A stretch of 64,000 bases of DNA, taken from NCBI GenBank assembly GCA_030737875.1, contig CM060910.1, positions 613,627,303 through 613,691,302 on the forward strand, written 5' to 3'. Positions 34,384 through 46,063 of this stretch are shown here, one piece after another. The stretch's first letter is position 1; each line of letters begins with the position of its first letter. This DNA is from Allium sativum. Lineage: Eukaryota > Streptophyta > Magnoliopsida > Asparagales > Amaryllidaceae. A model generated the notes under the pieces. The model was not told where the DNA came from. It made no database searches and was given only the letters and a program-made list of their open reading frames with translations. Both the position numbers and the translations under genes were made by a program.

Positions 34384-35758
34384 CACACATTCCAAGAGCG
34401 GAAAATCAGAAAGCAGATCGACTGGCGAAGCTAGCAAGTTCTGATAATCCTAAAGAAACCGAAATGGTTTCGATAGAGGTGTTGGAATCACCGAGTTTCG
34501 ACCTAATGGAAGCAGAGCTAGCCTTGGAAGTTGAACCAGAAAGAGAATCCTGGATGACATCGATTAAGAATTTTCTCAAGAATAGAACCCTCCCGTTAAA
34601 AAAGAGCGAAAGACGAGCTGTAAGACGCAAGGTTGCAAGATATGTTTTACAGGACGACGTCCTTTATCGCCAAGGTTTTCAATGCCCCTATTACGGTGTA
34701 TCGCACACGACGACATTAAACGTGTACTACAAGAAGTACATGAAGGTGAGTGTGGAGATCACACTGGGGGCCAAACTTTAGCAAAAAAAGTATTATGGTA
34801 TGGATATTTCTGGCCTACCGTGAATAAAGACGCGGCTGATTATTCACGACGCTGCAATAGATGTCAAAGATTCGCCAAAGTTCCTAGAGTGCCTCCAACC
34901 CAGCTTAAGTCGATGGTAAGTCCATGGCCATTTTCCATGTGGGGAATTGACATTGTCGGAGTGTTACCTATTGCCAGAGGAGGAGCTAAGTACGTGATCA
35001 TTGCCGTGGACTACTTCACAAAATGGGTGGAAGTTGAACCTTTAAAAACCATAACGGCGAGGAAGGTGATCAGTTTTGTGGTCAAAAACATTATTTGTCG
35101 ATTTGGGATACCAAAGACCATCATAACCGATAATGGGACACAGTTTGACAGCATCAAATTCAGAAACTTCTACCGGAAATATAAGATTGATAAACGATAC
35201 ACTGCAGTAGCTCACCCGCAGTCGAATGGCCAGGTCGAAGCCATAAACAAGGTCATTAAATCAATACTAAAGAAGCGGTTGGAGCAGGCCAAAGATAGAT
35301 GGGTAGATGAGTTGCCATTATCTTTATGGGCCTAGAGGACAAACTTTAAGACGGCTACCGGCCATACTCCCTATTCACTTTCCTTTGGGTCAGAAGTAGT
35401 GATCCCGGTAGAATTGGAAGTCCCTTCTCATCGAGTTGCGTATTATGACCCGATGACAAATAAAGCCCTCCTCCTAGAGTCTCTTGAAATGATTGAAGAA
35501 AAAAGAGATGAAGCTGACTTGCGTGCCTTGAGACATCGACATCGAGTAGCACGTTATTATGACCGGAAAGTTCGCTTTAAAACTTTTGAACCAGGAGACC
35601 TAGTACTGAAACGAGTCTTCCCGCCTTCGACCCAATTGGGTCCAAAATGGGAAGGGCCATACACCATCCAACGTAAGCTTGATACAGGAGCATTCAAGCT
35701 AACGACCGTGGATGGTGAGGAAATTCCCAAATCTTGGAACGCTCAGCACTTACTATGA
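34384..35758 (+). pseudogene. Tat integrase, no chromodomain
   Basis: After a frameshift near 34380, the end of the second RNase H (HIPRAENQKADRLAKLASS) and a linker run to about 34690. A second frameshift there leads into integrase: a zinc-finger remnant (HEGECGDHTGG ... CNRCQRF), then a core with Asp in WGIDIVG, Asp in ITDNGTQFD and Glu in SNGQVEAINK. An in-frame TAG at 35333-35335 breaks it before the C-terminal domain (FGSEVVIPVELEVPS, EPGDLVLKRVFPP, KWEGPYTIQRKL). The end is at 35758. It lacks a chromodomain, unlike E1 and E2. Confidence 0.88.
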
Positions 35759-36533
35759 TATCTGAGCTAAATATGAAATGTTATCCCTTTTGTTTTTATA
35801 AGCTATGTAAAAAGGCACGACTTGCCTTAAAAAGTCTATTTATATGAACAAAGGATTGTGAAGTGGATGTAGGCTACGAATTAGCTGAACCATTATAAAA
35901 ATATCGTGTGTCATTAACTTTTCTGCATTATTTTTTCTTCAACAATTATTCCATCATGACCACGAAACACGAAATACTAAATTAGATTTGGAAAGTTGAA
36001 TATGACCTATGTGCAGGAACAAATAAAACGATCGTTTGCAAAATAAAAGAATGGGAAGATAACATTCTTAACTCTAACTCTCAAGAATCGAGAGAGAGTA
36101 TAAAGGACGGGAAGACGACGTCCCTTGAGGCGTGAAGGTGAACCCAGATGAGAGACCGCCTCAACACTACTCTAACCTAGTTATGAGACAGGAGAGTATA
36201 AAGATGCTAGAAAGAATAAGCATCAACAATGAAAGGAATATGGCCCCATCGGAGAATTGGGGGCAATCGAATTTTGAATCCAAATTGACTGGGGGCATAT
36301 ATGTGTACGCATATTCCCCTCAATAATGACTTCATTATATAATTGTAATATGACATGCTCTTGCATTTTTACTTAAGTGCTGAACTAACAACTATCAGAC
36401 ATTGAAGGAAATAAAATATTATTATTTACATACACATGAGTTTTTACAGGGAAATAAAGTAAAGGATGCGAGTGCCGCACTCACTGCAACAATTGCGGAC
36501 CAATTAAATGCCAAAATAAAACAAAGCACTCCG
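35759..36533. other. Tat spacer between pol and the antisense gene
   Basis: No protein is recognised. Two things stand out. A segment at about 35865-35935 (GTGGATGTAGGC...GAACCATTATAAA...TCGTGTGTC) resembles the end of the element's own LTR. Two short runs, GAATTGGGGGCAA (about 36254) and GACTGGGGGCAT (about 36287), resemble the polypurine tract at 52900-52911. This is where converging sense and antisense transcripts would end. Confidence 0.55.
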
Positions 36534-39500
36534 TCACTTGGGCTTTGGAGCGGACTTGGATTTTTTGGCAGCTTTCTGAGTAGCCTTAGCTTCCTTTTCA
36601 GCATCAGTCATAATGCGTCTCGGCCTTTTCTTCTCCGCAGTCGAAGTGCTAGAATCAGTTGATTTTTTACCAGGAGTCGGAACACCGGAGTCAAGAGAAG
36701 ATTTTTTTAGCAAGTTCCTCTGTAATAGACCTAGTTGAAAGCTTATCGACTAACCTTGATCCAGGATCCACCATTGCAAGGGGTTTAAGGCTTTCGGGGT
36801 TCAAGTCTTCAACTTTTAGCTGCATACGCTTGTCTTGTTCGACTTTCATTTCAGCCAAAGTGACATCATCAACACTTTTGGAGTCCCCAAATATAGCTAC
36901 ATCAGGATCTTCTTCGTGCCCCTCGCTACCACCATCGTCTTTCATGGCATCTATCATCTCGTCATCATGAGAAGTGTCAGCCTTAGACAGTTCATCTCTC
37001 CCTCCTAACTCTACAATGGTAGCCTTATCCTGTTCTCCTTGAGTCTTTTCCACGGATTTTACCCCAGTGGTGGTTCCCTGATGCATATCAGTCTTCTCGG
37101 CCGGTTCAACACCTACAGAATGAGAAGCAACAATTATCAACTCAGGAGAAAATAAAAGATCGTCCATCGATTGCCCAATCACATGGTGAAAAGTGGAGAC
37201 GGCCTTGACGAATTGTGGTGAAAAGGTAGAAATACCTTCCGATGGTTTCTCAATTGGAGTGACTACCGTCTCTAACGCTGATTCGGGTAAAGGAGATAAA
37301 AGAGACGCCTGAGGGATCCCCAAGTTCTCGTGATCATATCCCTTGACTTTAGAAGTTTCAGCAGTAGTGGAAGAAGAACCAGCCTCAGGGATATTTTTTT
37401 GTTTGGCCATCCCCTTCTCCTCCTCCATAGCAACAGCAATGAGGCGACGCACCTCGGCCAGGCGTGCCGGCTCGTCATCTCTCAGATACTTTTCCATTAG
37501 TTTATCTTCGTCGACAAAGTCTACCTTAAGTTCCTCTTTCTTGCAATCGATGATTTGACTCCATACGTGAACTAAGGTAGTTGGATAGTCTTCAATCCAA
37601 GAGATGTTTCGGCGACGAATTATATGCGTGAAGAATTCAATAAGTAATTCACCAAAACCGTGCACTTCTTCCTGAGCCTCTGATAGCTGTTGACGGGTCT
37701 CTTCAGCAGACTTAATAACATTTTCCACATTCCCCTCAGTTAGGGCAGCCCTATTCTCGGCTTCCATTAACCTGGATTCCAAGTCAGCGTTTCGTTTCTC
37801 CAATTCAGCATTTTTTCTCGCTAACTCGGCTTTTTCTCGCTCAAATGTATTGTAAGCTGTTGCATTTTGACATTGTCCGACTTAGCATCTTCTGCTTGTT
37901 TCTTCAACTTCAAACGCTCTTGACTATGAGATTCCAGCAAGTCATGATAACGCTTCTGTAACTCCTCGAATTGTTGTTTGAAGTTGTTAGCGTCTCGTTG
38001 AGCGATAACAAGTTGAGCCTGTGTGTCCTCAAGGTCCTTCTCCAAATTTTTCAAGGCCTTTTCATCGGCATCTGCAGTCTTTTTCATCGAATTAACATAT
38101 GTAATTAAAGTCTGAATGATTCTGGAGAGATTACGTGAATACTTGAACATCTCCGAATATTGCTTCTCGACTGCGTCAATCTTTGCTTTAGCCTCATCTG
38201 CCCACTTTGAGGAAATAGGCTCGAGAGCAGGTAAGAAAGTCAGATTTTCAAAATAAAGGTCTGGGAACTGCTTCTCCAGATATGCCCGCTTAACTTTGGA
38301 CTCAGCATCCAGTGGTGGAGGTTTGCAGTATGTTAGCTCGGTGTCTCTATGTTTAGTGGTCACGATGGATGTATCACCATTTCTAGGTCACTTCTCAGAA
38401 ACCTTATGTTTGTCTCGTGAATCGGTATGTTTCGGTGGACTTTTTTCCCGACCGTGTTTGTCTTGAGGAGAAGTTCGGTCTTTGGGCTATGATGTGTCTT
38501 CTCCTTGACGACTCTGATAGCTTTTATATCGGTCTGGATCCGACCGGACGGGGGAGCGAGAGCACGAGGTGTGTGGCCGATAAGAATCATGAGGCCTTCT
38601 GTCCTCTCTACCCCGGCTTTCACGACGATCATGCTCGACATTGGAAGGGGGTCTAGACATGCTACGACGTATTTTCCTGACATCATAGTAGGGGCGAGAC
38701 ATTGTATCTGCGCAACAATGTAAGTGGAATTCAGAATCAGTGTTCACATGAGAAGTGAGTGCTGTGAAGTGTGGTGCTATTGTGTTGGGTGCATCCTAAG
38801 TGGTGTTCCCCAAGACAAACCCGAGTCCGAAGCCAGGTCAGCGCAAGTGGGCTCTTTGGCCTTCACGGGAGTAGCCTCCTCTAAAGAAGTGAAAATTAAA
38901 GGATTTGTGCCAAAGTCCTCTGAAATATAGATGGTTTCAGGTAGAGGGAGATCTCCTAAACCCTGAAATGTGGAATCGTCAGTAATAGGGACATCTCCTT
39001 GAGAAGCGTCTATTGGAAGCTCTTTAGGGGACTTTGACTTCTCAGGAGAAATAGCATCATCGGGGACGGTATACCCTTCTCTGTGCTTTTCAGCTATGTT
39101 GGCTAAATCATCGTCCTGAGTTGAAGATGGAGAAGGTGAAGTCCGACGAGGCATTGTTGGACTTTTCGAGCCTCGCCCGTTTCAGGAATAATGTCCACTG
39201 GAGGGATGTATACATATGAACCCGACCCATGACCTATGCTACGGGTAATGGATAGTAACCCGTGATGATGGAGGTACTCATCCTTAAGAACTTTGTCGAT
39301 GGTTAGAAATTTTTGATCGCCATTGAGAAGCCAATGCATCTGATCAAATACAATTGATCCGATATTTGTTTTGGGTTATCAACTACAAACAAAAGAGAAA
39401 GCAGGTTAATGTGTTGGCATGAATATTCAAAATTGAGATCTAGAAAATCGACGCTTTACTTGATTTGGTCCATCTCCTGGTGCACCCCGGCTGTTGCCTG

Positions 39501-39946
39501 ATATAAAACCATTCGAGCTTAGAAACGTCGGCCTTGCTGCTAAATGGAGCTGAAATATTTTTCTTTTTGGGAATGATTCAAAATAGGAGAAGGAAGTAGT
39601 CTCTTGAGTCTGATGCTTGAAATTATAAAAAAAGTGGACGTCATCGAAAGCAGGCTCTGTACCTAAAATCTCTCTATATGCTATATATAAGGTATATAAG
39701 TAAGCACAAGAGTTGGGATGTAACTACATGGGGGCAATTCGCATCTGTCTCAGAAAGTCGACAACAAAAGGCGAAAACGGTGGAATAGCCCCAACCGTAC
39801 ACATCACTCGGGTAACTGCCATAAATCCTTCCGAAGGATTTTGTGGACGACCAGCTTTCGATGGCACCAGGGTATCCCTTTCAGTATCCCATGCTTTAAA
39901 CATATGCGAACAAGTCTGTCGTTGTCAATCGTCGATTCAACAGAGT
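36534..39946 (-). pseudogene. Tat antisense gene, main part: transposon-like domain, RS-like region, coiled coil
   Basis: This runs opposite to gag-pol and continues the N-terminal piece at 51193-51451 across the E4 insertion. In protein order: (a) about 39900-39470, a domain resembling the plant 'putative gypsy type transposon' family (pfam04195, from memory): FVVDFLRQMRIAPM, LHPNSCAYLYTLYIAYREI; (b) about 39340-38780, Ser/Pro/Asp-rich sequence; (c) about 38710-38390, an RS-like basic stretch (RRESRGREDRRPHDSYRP); (d) about 38250-37550, a long coiled coil (NLEKDLEDTQAQLVIAQRDA, KNAELEKRNADLESRL); (e) an acidic region; (f) a Lys-rich tail with KKRPRR, ending at 36534. Breaks include TAG near 39722, TAG and TGA near 38490 and 38390, a frameshift near 37855 and one in an A-run near 36705. 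Function unknown. Confidence 0.7.
39383..39459 (-). other. Possible short intron in the antisense gene
   Basis: On the minus strand, CAA|GTAAAG at 39459 and TTTCTCTTTTGTTTGTAG ending at 39383 look like good plant splice donor and acceptor sites 77 bases apart. The frame in front ends at a stop inside this stretch. The reading frame directly after the acceptor is not clean, so decay without an intron is also possible. Confidence 0.35.
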
Positions 39947-39951
39947 CTTTG
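39947..39951. repeat. E4 target-site duplication, left copy CTTTG
   Basis: CTTTG is repeated at 51193-51197. Taking out E4 and one copy rejoins the antisense coding sequence in frame across the site. Confidence 0.95.
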
Positions 39952-40533
39952 TGTAACAACCCGTATTTCGATAACATGATTAAAGACGAGAATCAAGGCA
40001 GAATTTAATTTTAAATTCTGAATCAAGTGAAACGGGCTATGCCATTACGTTCGTCTCGGAAAAATACGCGAAATAGAGTCCGAGTTTTCGAAAATCGGAG
40101 TCCGTATGACCAAGATATGGCCTCGCGAAGTTTCACGAAAAATTCCCAAATTAAAGTATACTTAATTAAGTGAAATGGGTTGCGCAGAAAAATATATATA
40201 TATGTTGATATATATATATATAATTGAAAACTAAATAAATAAATATGCAAAAATGTTCAAAACAGCGAATTGAGAGAGGGGAATAACTGAACCGACCGAT
40301 TTTTGAGGTCGACCCGAGCCCGCTGGGTCGACTAGGGGTTAATCCAGGGTGTTTGGCTGTCAACCCGTGGGTCGATTCGCTCAAATGCAGATTTTGCATT
40401 TGGATGGTTCTCATGGTTCATCTTTAATCTAAAGGCCTTAGATGGTTCCTACACTTGACTTCTTCCCCAAGACTTGCTTTGATGGCTTGGATTGAATTTA
40501 GGTTTAATCCTATGGCCTAAAACACTTGCCTAA

Positions 40534-40545
40534 TCTATAAATAAG
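40534..40545 (+). promoter_or_regulatory. E4 5' LTR TATA box
   Basis: TCTATAAATAAG lies 0.58 kb into the LTR, with a pyrimidine/A-rich stretch about 30 bases downstream. The 3' LTR has it at 47148-47159, and E6 has CTATAAAAAG at the same relative place. Transcription from here would give a leader of about 4 kb before the primer site. Confidence 0.7.
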
Positions 40546-40592
40546 ACCCTAACCTATCCTAAATCCTCATTATTCATTCATGCAACTAAACT

Positions 40593-40916
40593 ATGGCAAA
40601 ATTTCTACTCTCATGGCCTCCACTCAACTATCCTAGCCTCCACTTCATTTCGATGAAAGGTTTAATGATCATGAGAGTGTTAGAGAGTCCCTATGCTAGT
40701 ATGAGAGCCTCTCAAGTTGATTTCAAGGCAAAAGCTTTGATCTTTGTTCATAAAGATGGTGTTTTTGTTGATTTGGGGCATCCATCTTTGGGTTTTTGGG
40801 TGATGGCATGCATAGGCTTCCTCACAAGCTTTAGTTTAATCAATTTAGGCCTTCAAAGCAATGTAAGCCCTTCCCTACTCTTAGATATTAACTATGAAGT
40901 TAAATGTTCATGTTGA
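40593..40916 (+). CDS. 107-codon open frame in E4 5' LTR leader, unknown
   Basis: The frame starts about 50 bases after the TATA box with a good plant start context (A at -3, G at +4) and is likely the first ATG of the LTR transcript. The protein begins MAKFLLSWPPLNYPSLHFIS and ends in DINYEVKCSC; the middle is hydrophobic (LGFWVMACIGFLTSFSL), a possible membrane segment. The copy in the 3' LTR (47207-47530) is intact, with one amino-acid difference (Asn to Asp). I recognise no family. It may be a chance or upstream regulatory frame, and a possible splice donor (AAT|GTAAGC) overlaps its 3' part. Confidence 0.35.
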   Translation: MAKFLLSWPPLNYPSLHFISMKGLMIMRVLESPYASMRASQVDFKAKALIFVHKDGVFVDLGHPSLGFWVMACIGFLTSFSLINLGLQSNVSPSLLLDINYEVKCSC

Positions 40917-41859
40917 AAGTTTGGGTTTGATTAATTAGAATGATGCATGCTATCATGTTATGCGAGTTTATGAAGTCATTATCTTGATCTTATGAGCTAA
41001 AAGCCACAACCTTTATGTTGAAATGTTGCATTATGCAACATGAGAATCTTCATACTCATTATGTCAACTTGCATATGAAGTCATAATCCTTATATGATGA
41101 TATATGCAAGTTTCTAGCCATCATTCCATGTCTTTTGTCACCATGATTCGCTTATGTACCAAGTTTGGGTTGATGCATGTTTTTGAGGCTTAAGAATGTA
41201 ACATGCAAGCTAATGAACACATTTGTGCCTCATTTGCCACCATGATTAACTTATGGCTTAATACCCATTTTTGTCATTCCTTTGCCAAGTCTCTTCTTTT
41301 AATCCATCACGTTGTTGCGAACGTATATGCTAGTTTAAAAAGCATTGGGGTCACATTATGGGGAAACATAATGACATGAATATGACTTGGGTAAATGGGT
41401 ATAAACATGACAACATGTAACGTTAAATATGACATGTGTTTATACTTGAAAACATGACTTGAAGTATAACATGGAAGTTGACATGTAAGTATGCATAAAA
41501 ACATAAGCTTGGGAATTTACCTATTAAGTTAGGTCTACCCATTGGGAATTTACCTATTAAGTTAGGTCTACCCAATTGCTTGAAAACTTGACTATGAACA
41601 TGACACTAGACTAAACATGAAAGTGGCCAACTCGAGGTTGGGTTGAGTTTGCAACGTAAAACTACCCGGAACCGACCGGCCTAACTAGTAGTTGCAAACA
41701 ATAGGACCCAATGTGAGAAGTTGGTCATGTTGTGCTTGAACCTGAGGTTAGACCAAGTTGTGGTGTAAAGCTACCCGGAACCGACCGGCTTAACTAGTAA
41801 CCACAACAAAGTCTAATGTGAGAGGTTGGGGTGCATTAAGTAATTAATCCCACATGATA

Positions 41860-42740
41860 GGGTTAAGTTAATTTGATTAATGACTCTTAACCAAATATGA
41901 CATGGGTAAATGGGTTAAGTAAATTGGTTAGGCTAATGATACTTAACAATACATGACAAGGTTGGGTAGGTTAAGTGATTTGATTTGCCTAATGACGCTT
42001 AACCATTTTTATACGACTAGTGGACGGGGATTAAGTTAACCAACACTTAATCAATCCAACATGATAATTTGGCAAGGTTAAGTAAGTTTTCTTAATGACA
42101 CTTAACCATACAAGATGATTAGGGGATGGGGTTAAGTAATTTGCACCTAACTAATCCGACACGGTAATTAGATGGGGTTAAGTAATCCACACTTAACTAA
42201 TCTAAACATGGTAATTCGATGGGGTTAAGTTAAACACTTAACCAATTTAAACTCGGTAATTCAATGAGGTTAAGTAACCAATACTTAACCAACTTAACAT
42301 GATAATTTAATGGGGTTAAGCAACTTATACTTAACAAATTATACATGATGATTTGATGGGGTTAAGTAACTTACACTTAACCAATCTAATACGCGGACCT
42401 GATAAGGTTAAGTCACAAGACCTTTTTAGAATATACTTAACCATTGTAGTACGATTAGAGGATGGGGTTAAGCCAACCTATACTTAACCAATCCGACTTG
42501 ATAATTTGATGGGATTAAGATAATCTATGCTTAATCGATCTAGCAAGATAATCCGATAGGATTAAGGTAAGCTAGTACTTGACCAATTTTACTTGATAGG
42601 GTTAAGTCATGAGCCTCTGGGTACACTTAACCAACTTGTGGGACTAAGTCTTGAACTTAAATACTTAGCCAATCTTTGACGTGATTCGTGGGCGGGATAA
42701 GTCATGGACTTGAATGATAACACTTAACCCAATAGACAAA
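41860..42740. repeat. GGTTAAGT / ACTTAACC array in E4 5' LTR
   Basis: About 16 alternations of GG(G)GTTAAGT with its reverse complement ACTTAACC occur every 45-60 bases, linked by diverged AT-rich spacers with GATAATTTGATGGGG-like words. The copy in the 3' LTR is at about 48470-49350. Each pair could fold into a short hairpin. A few of the same pairs occur in the E1 LTR. Confidence 0.85.
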
Positions 42741-44584
42741 CCCTAGCTAGAAGAACTAGGTAGAAAACCGTGGTTAATCAAGGATAACGGGAAAGGAAGC
42801 TAAGTGGTAAACCTTAGTTAAGGGTAACTAAGTAATAATTCTTAGCTAAGGACATAGGACTAATTCTCAAAACGATGAGTAACCTGATACGGTAGGTCAT
42901 CGCTTAGTATATGAGGGGGAGCAAGTTATCTGACTTGGATAAAAGCTCCAGCGCACTGGGTGCCGAAGTGGAAGCTTCGGGGGACGTGAGGATATTCTTG
43001 GGATCCCTCTGTGGGCTGCCAGGTAATTATACTAGGCCCATGAGAGGTTAAGGTCTGCGTTAGAAGGACCAAGAGTATGCCTTGGTTGCTATGCGAGCAA
43101 CCTAAAGACTGGGATGGATTAGCGTGGAGTCGACGATTCTTGTTTTTGCCCTGGATAGCACATCGCCGACTACCTACCATCTTTAGTCAATCATGTACGT
43201 GCGGAAAGGCAGGGAACCCCCAACAGACCATGTGCTTGCTATCGAGTCATGGGTGAGGTTGGCCCGTAGGAAAGTGGGCTATAGTGGGGCCGTGGAGTGG
43301 TTCTTATACATGATTTTTCTTGGATTGCCTTTCAGTAGTTGAGGGAGGGGTCACGTGGGACCATAGCCACGGGTACAAAAACAGACCTTGATATCTGCAT
43401 CGGCAGACGATTTAAAGCTCCCGACCGAGTTCCGTATTTCTTGATTTGCCCTGGCACGGAACTCGGATGGCACATTGGGGAACATGTGCATCTAGACATG
43501 GAAAACGATTCACGATACATACGTGGGATCAAGGGCGCGGTTGACGGGTGGCGTAATCCCTAGTGGTCCTAGGTGGCCAAAACCCAAACCGAGACACGGA
43601 AACGTTCATTAGGTAGCATAATCCCTAGCGGTCCTAGGTGGCATAAATCCTAAGTGGACGCGCGATAGTTCATGGTAAGGAAACACAACTAGATCAAGGG
43701 TTGCAGTCCAAAACAACTTCAAGGATAAACCGTTTACATGGGAAAGCCCGTACAGCCTACGGCAAAGAACTGAACTTATACATGAAAAGAAACATATGAG
43801 TTGAGTAACCTATATATGCGGCATATTAGGTTGACAGGGACCATTACACGACTTCTGAGTAAGGGTCATTCACGGATAACACGTAATACAGTTGGGATAC
43901 TAGTACGGTAGGTGCAGAGCAGATATACAGGATAGATACCATGGGACGTTATACGTTATAGATATCTTGGAATATTATACTTGATAGGAACCTGACGATG
44001 TGATACCTTGTTTTGTCTTGACATCGTAATTTATCATGACATCTTAGTTTATCTGAGTTCAGTAGTTCATCCTGTTATTTTGATTTAGCTTACCTATCTT
44101 GTTATCATGCTTATGTTCATCTCAGTTTCTCATGTCAGTTAACTTTACTAGTTTTTATACTAATAGTAGATAGGGCTTACTCAGTCTTTTTGACTGACCC
44201 GTTTTGTTTCGCCTCTTTTCTTCCGTTTCCCCCCCCCCCAGGTTACAGGGAGGAAACACTGCTGTTTAGTTCGGACTTCTTCTGCTTGAAGGTCATCATG
44301 GATGGCTTGGACTTTCCTTGGCTATGGCTACTTTACTGTTTTTACTTGGGGAATAATTTATGAAAATGTCTTTATGCTTCTTTACTATTGCAAGACAGGT
44401 TTTGATGTACTCTGATGTAAAAGGCTTAAGACCTTAATTATTAATGTTTATGAAAGTTTGATTTTACTTCCGCTATGTTATATGTTCTGTCTTGTGATAT
44501 TTATGTGCATGTTTACCAATAATGCCCCTCTAAAGCTATTGCATTCCTTTGCGAGTGACCCTAGCGGAGGCGGGGTGTTACACG

Positions 44585-44602
44585 TGGTATTAGAGCAGAA
44601 GG
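44585..44602 (+). promoter_or_regulatory. E4 primer-binding site, Met type
   Basis: TGGTATTAGAGCAGAAGG lies two bases inside the 5' LTR. It differs from the usual initiator Met-tRNA site at one of the first 12 bases. Confidence 0.85.
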
Positions 44603-45139
44603 TTACCAGACTGGGCAAAAGTTTTTAAAGACCTTCTGAAAACTATTTGAAAAAAAAAACCGTTTACAAAGAAGCATTTTTCAAGAAAATTTTCTTTTAA
44701 AAGAAAAAGGCTATTCCACAAAGGCCATTAGCACTATCCTTGTTTCCTTAATTGAATCTCTTCTCCTTTTTTTCCTCCATCTGTAGTCACAGTGGTTTTA
44801 ACTGCGACTAGTCTTTTCTATCTACGAAAGTGCTTTCCATGCGATGGAGGTGGTTTTCAAGAGACCAGTGGCCGCGTTATAAGAAAGGATCGTGAGAAAG
44901 AAGGATAAAGGATACGAGCTTAAGGATGAGCAACTTGTTGGTATGGCTTAGTCCTCAAAGGAGGGAGAAAGATGAACAATGAAACCCATGACGAGAGAGT
45001 ACCTTTGGCACGGTAAAACGGGACGGATAGTTAAGTATTATGGGACAAGGACAAGATCAACGGGAGGGCAGTAGTATGCTCTCATTTCTAGAGTACCTCG
45101 GAAGGAGGGTAACGATCTTGTTAAAGGTTTAGCTTTTCT
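44603..45139 (+). other. E4 internal leader, gag deleted
   Basis: No gag domain or zinc knuckle is recognisable where gag should be. The sequence is purine-rich with short open stretches, all broken. Confidence 0.6.
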
Positions 45140-45880
45140 TCTCTATCATCCCGTTAGGACTTCGTTGTTCGTATCATTTAAGTCTGCTTCGATAGTTGAG
45201 TCTCTGCACCTTAAGTACTAGCGTAATAGAGAATCCCATTTTTGTCTCAAAGTCCTATTGGAGAATCAGTCCATTTATACATGACTTGTTTGGATTTGGG
45301 AATGTCTATGCCAAGTGTTGAGTTTGGAAATAATGCTTATGTTTATAAGCTATGGATGGATTCTAGGGATGAAGTGGTTATCCAGTAGGGGGTGCCACTC
45401 TCGGTTTTGATAGGAGGGTAGTTAGACCTTTTGACTAGCCTTGGTAATGCCCTCGAAGTATCGGGTAACCTTTTTGAGGTTCTGTCATGACTAGTTACTT
45501 AGAATCCCTTGATGCCTTTATTGGAAATTTGAAGCCCGATCAAGTGGTGTTCGCCAATAAGACGGATGGTTTACTTCATTTATGCATGGGTTATAGAGAT
45601 CACCCTAGTAAGTGCGCATGATAACCTGATTGACATCTGTTTACTTTCAAGAGAAAGTTCTTCTACATGGAATGCCTTATAGTATATAAACGAGATCCAA
45701 GATTCACTAGTGAATTTTGGAAAGCTTGCATGAGATCATGAGTACGCAGTCATGTTTGCGTCAAGTATTCTAGGAAAAGGATAAGTGCAAGTGGAACAAG
45801 AGGCGACGAAGAAATGAGTTCCAGCTCATGTTATGGAAACAGGAATAAGAAGCTACAAAATCGCGAAGTTAAAAGACGAC
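45140..45880 (+). pseudogene. E4 scrambled protease-RT-integrase remnants
   Basis: Three frames together show fragments in E1 order. About 45140-45470 is protease-like: SASIVESLHLKY, SPIGESVHLYMTCLDLGMSM, YGWILGMKWLSS, then TSLGNALEVSGN; the catalytic DSGA motif is missing. 45487-45621 reads MTSYLESLDAFIGNLK, like the E1 linker, and then jumps without the intervening RT start to VVFANKTDGLLHLCMGYRD, like E1 [19 protein letters not shown]. About 45680-45730 has RDPRFTSEFWKAC from the integrase core. About 45830-45880 has KKLQNREVK from the integrase C-terminal part. Nothing here can make an enzyme. Confidence 0.85.
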
Positions 45881-46063
45881 TTTGATGGTCAAAGACTAGA
45901 TACGCGCATGATATCTCTTTTTGGGAGTATATCCTTGATCCATGTTTTCCTGTAGAGCTTGCTTGTAGGCTATCTTTTGTGGACATCCCCTCGGTCCTAT
46001 TTTCTATCACAAACCCCGTAAGGAGTTTGTCTTGTTTATCTTCTCGACCCTGTTTCAGGGAAT

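Larger units (their letters stand above)
39952..44582 (+). repeat. E4 5' LTR
   Basis: This starts TGTAACAACCCG and ends GCGGGGTGTTACA. In order it holds: a U3 of about 0.58 kb with two GTCGAC sites and (TA)n; a TATA box; a 107-codon open frame; a long unique region; an array of about 16 GGTTAAGT/ACTTAACC pairs (about 41860-42730); a C-run near 44231-44240; and a sequence resembling the end of the E1 LTR. Confidence 0.95.

Noticed and set aside
41860..42740. CRISPR-like array
   Set aside because: Repeats alternate in orientation, arms are only 8 bases, spacers are related to each other, and the sequence lies in a plant LTR.
42926..43563. Open frames of 66-84 codons repeated in both E4 LTRs (also 49540-50146)
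   Set aside because: Duplicated only because the LTRs are copies; no start near the promoter, no family, and one strand is opposite to transcription.
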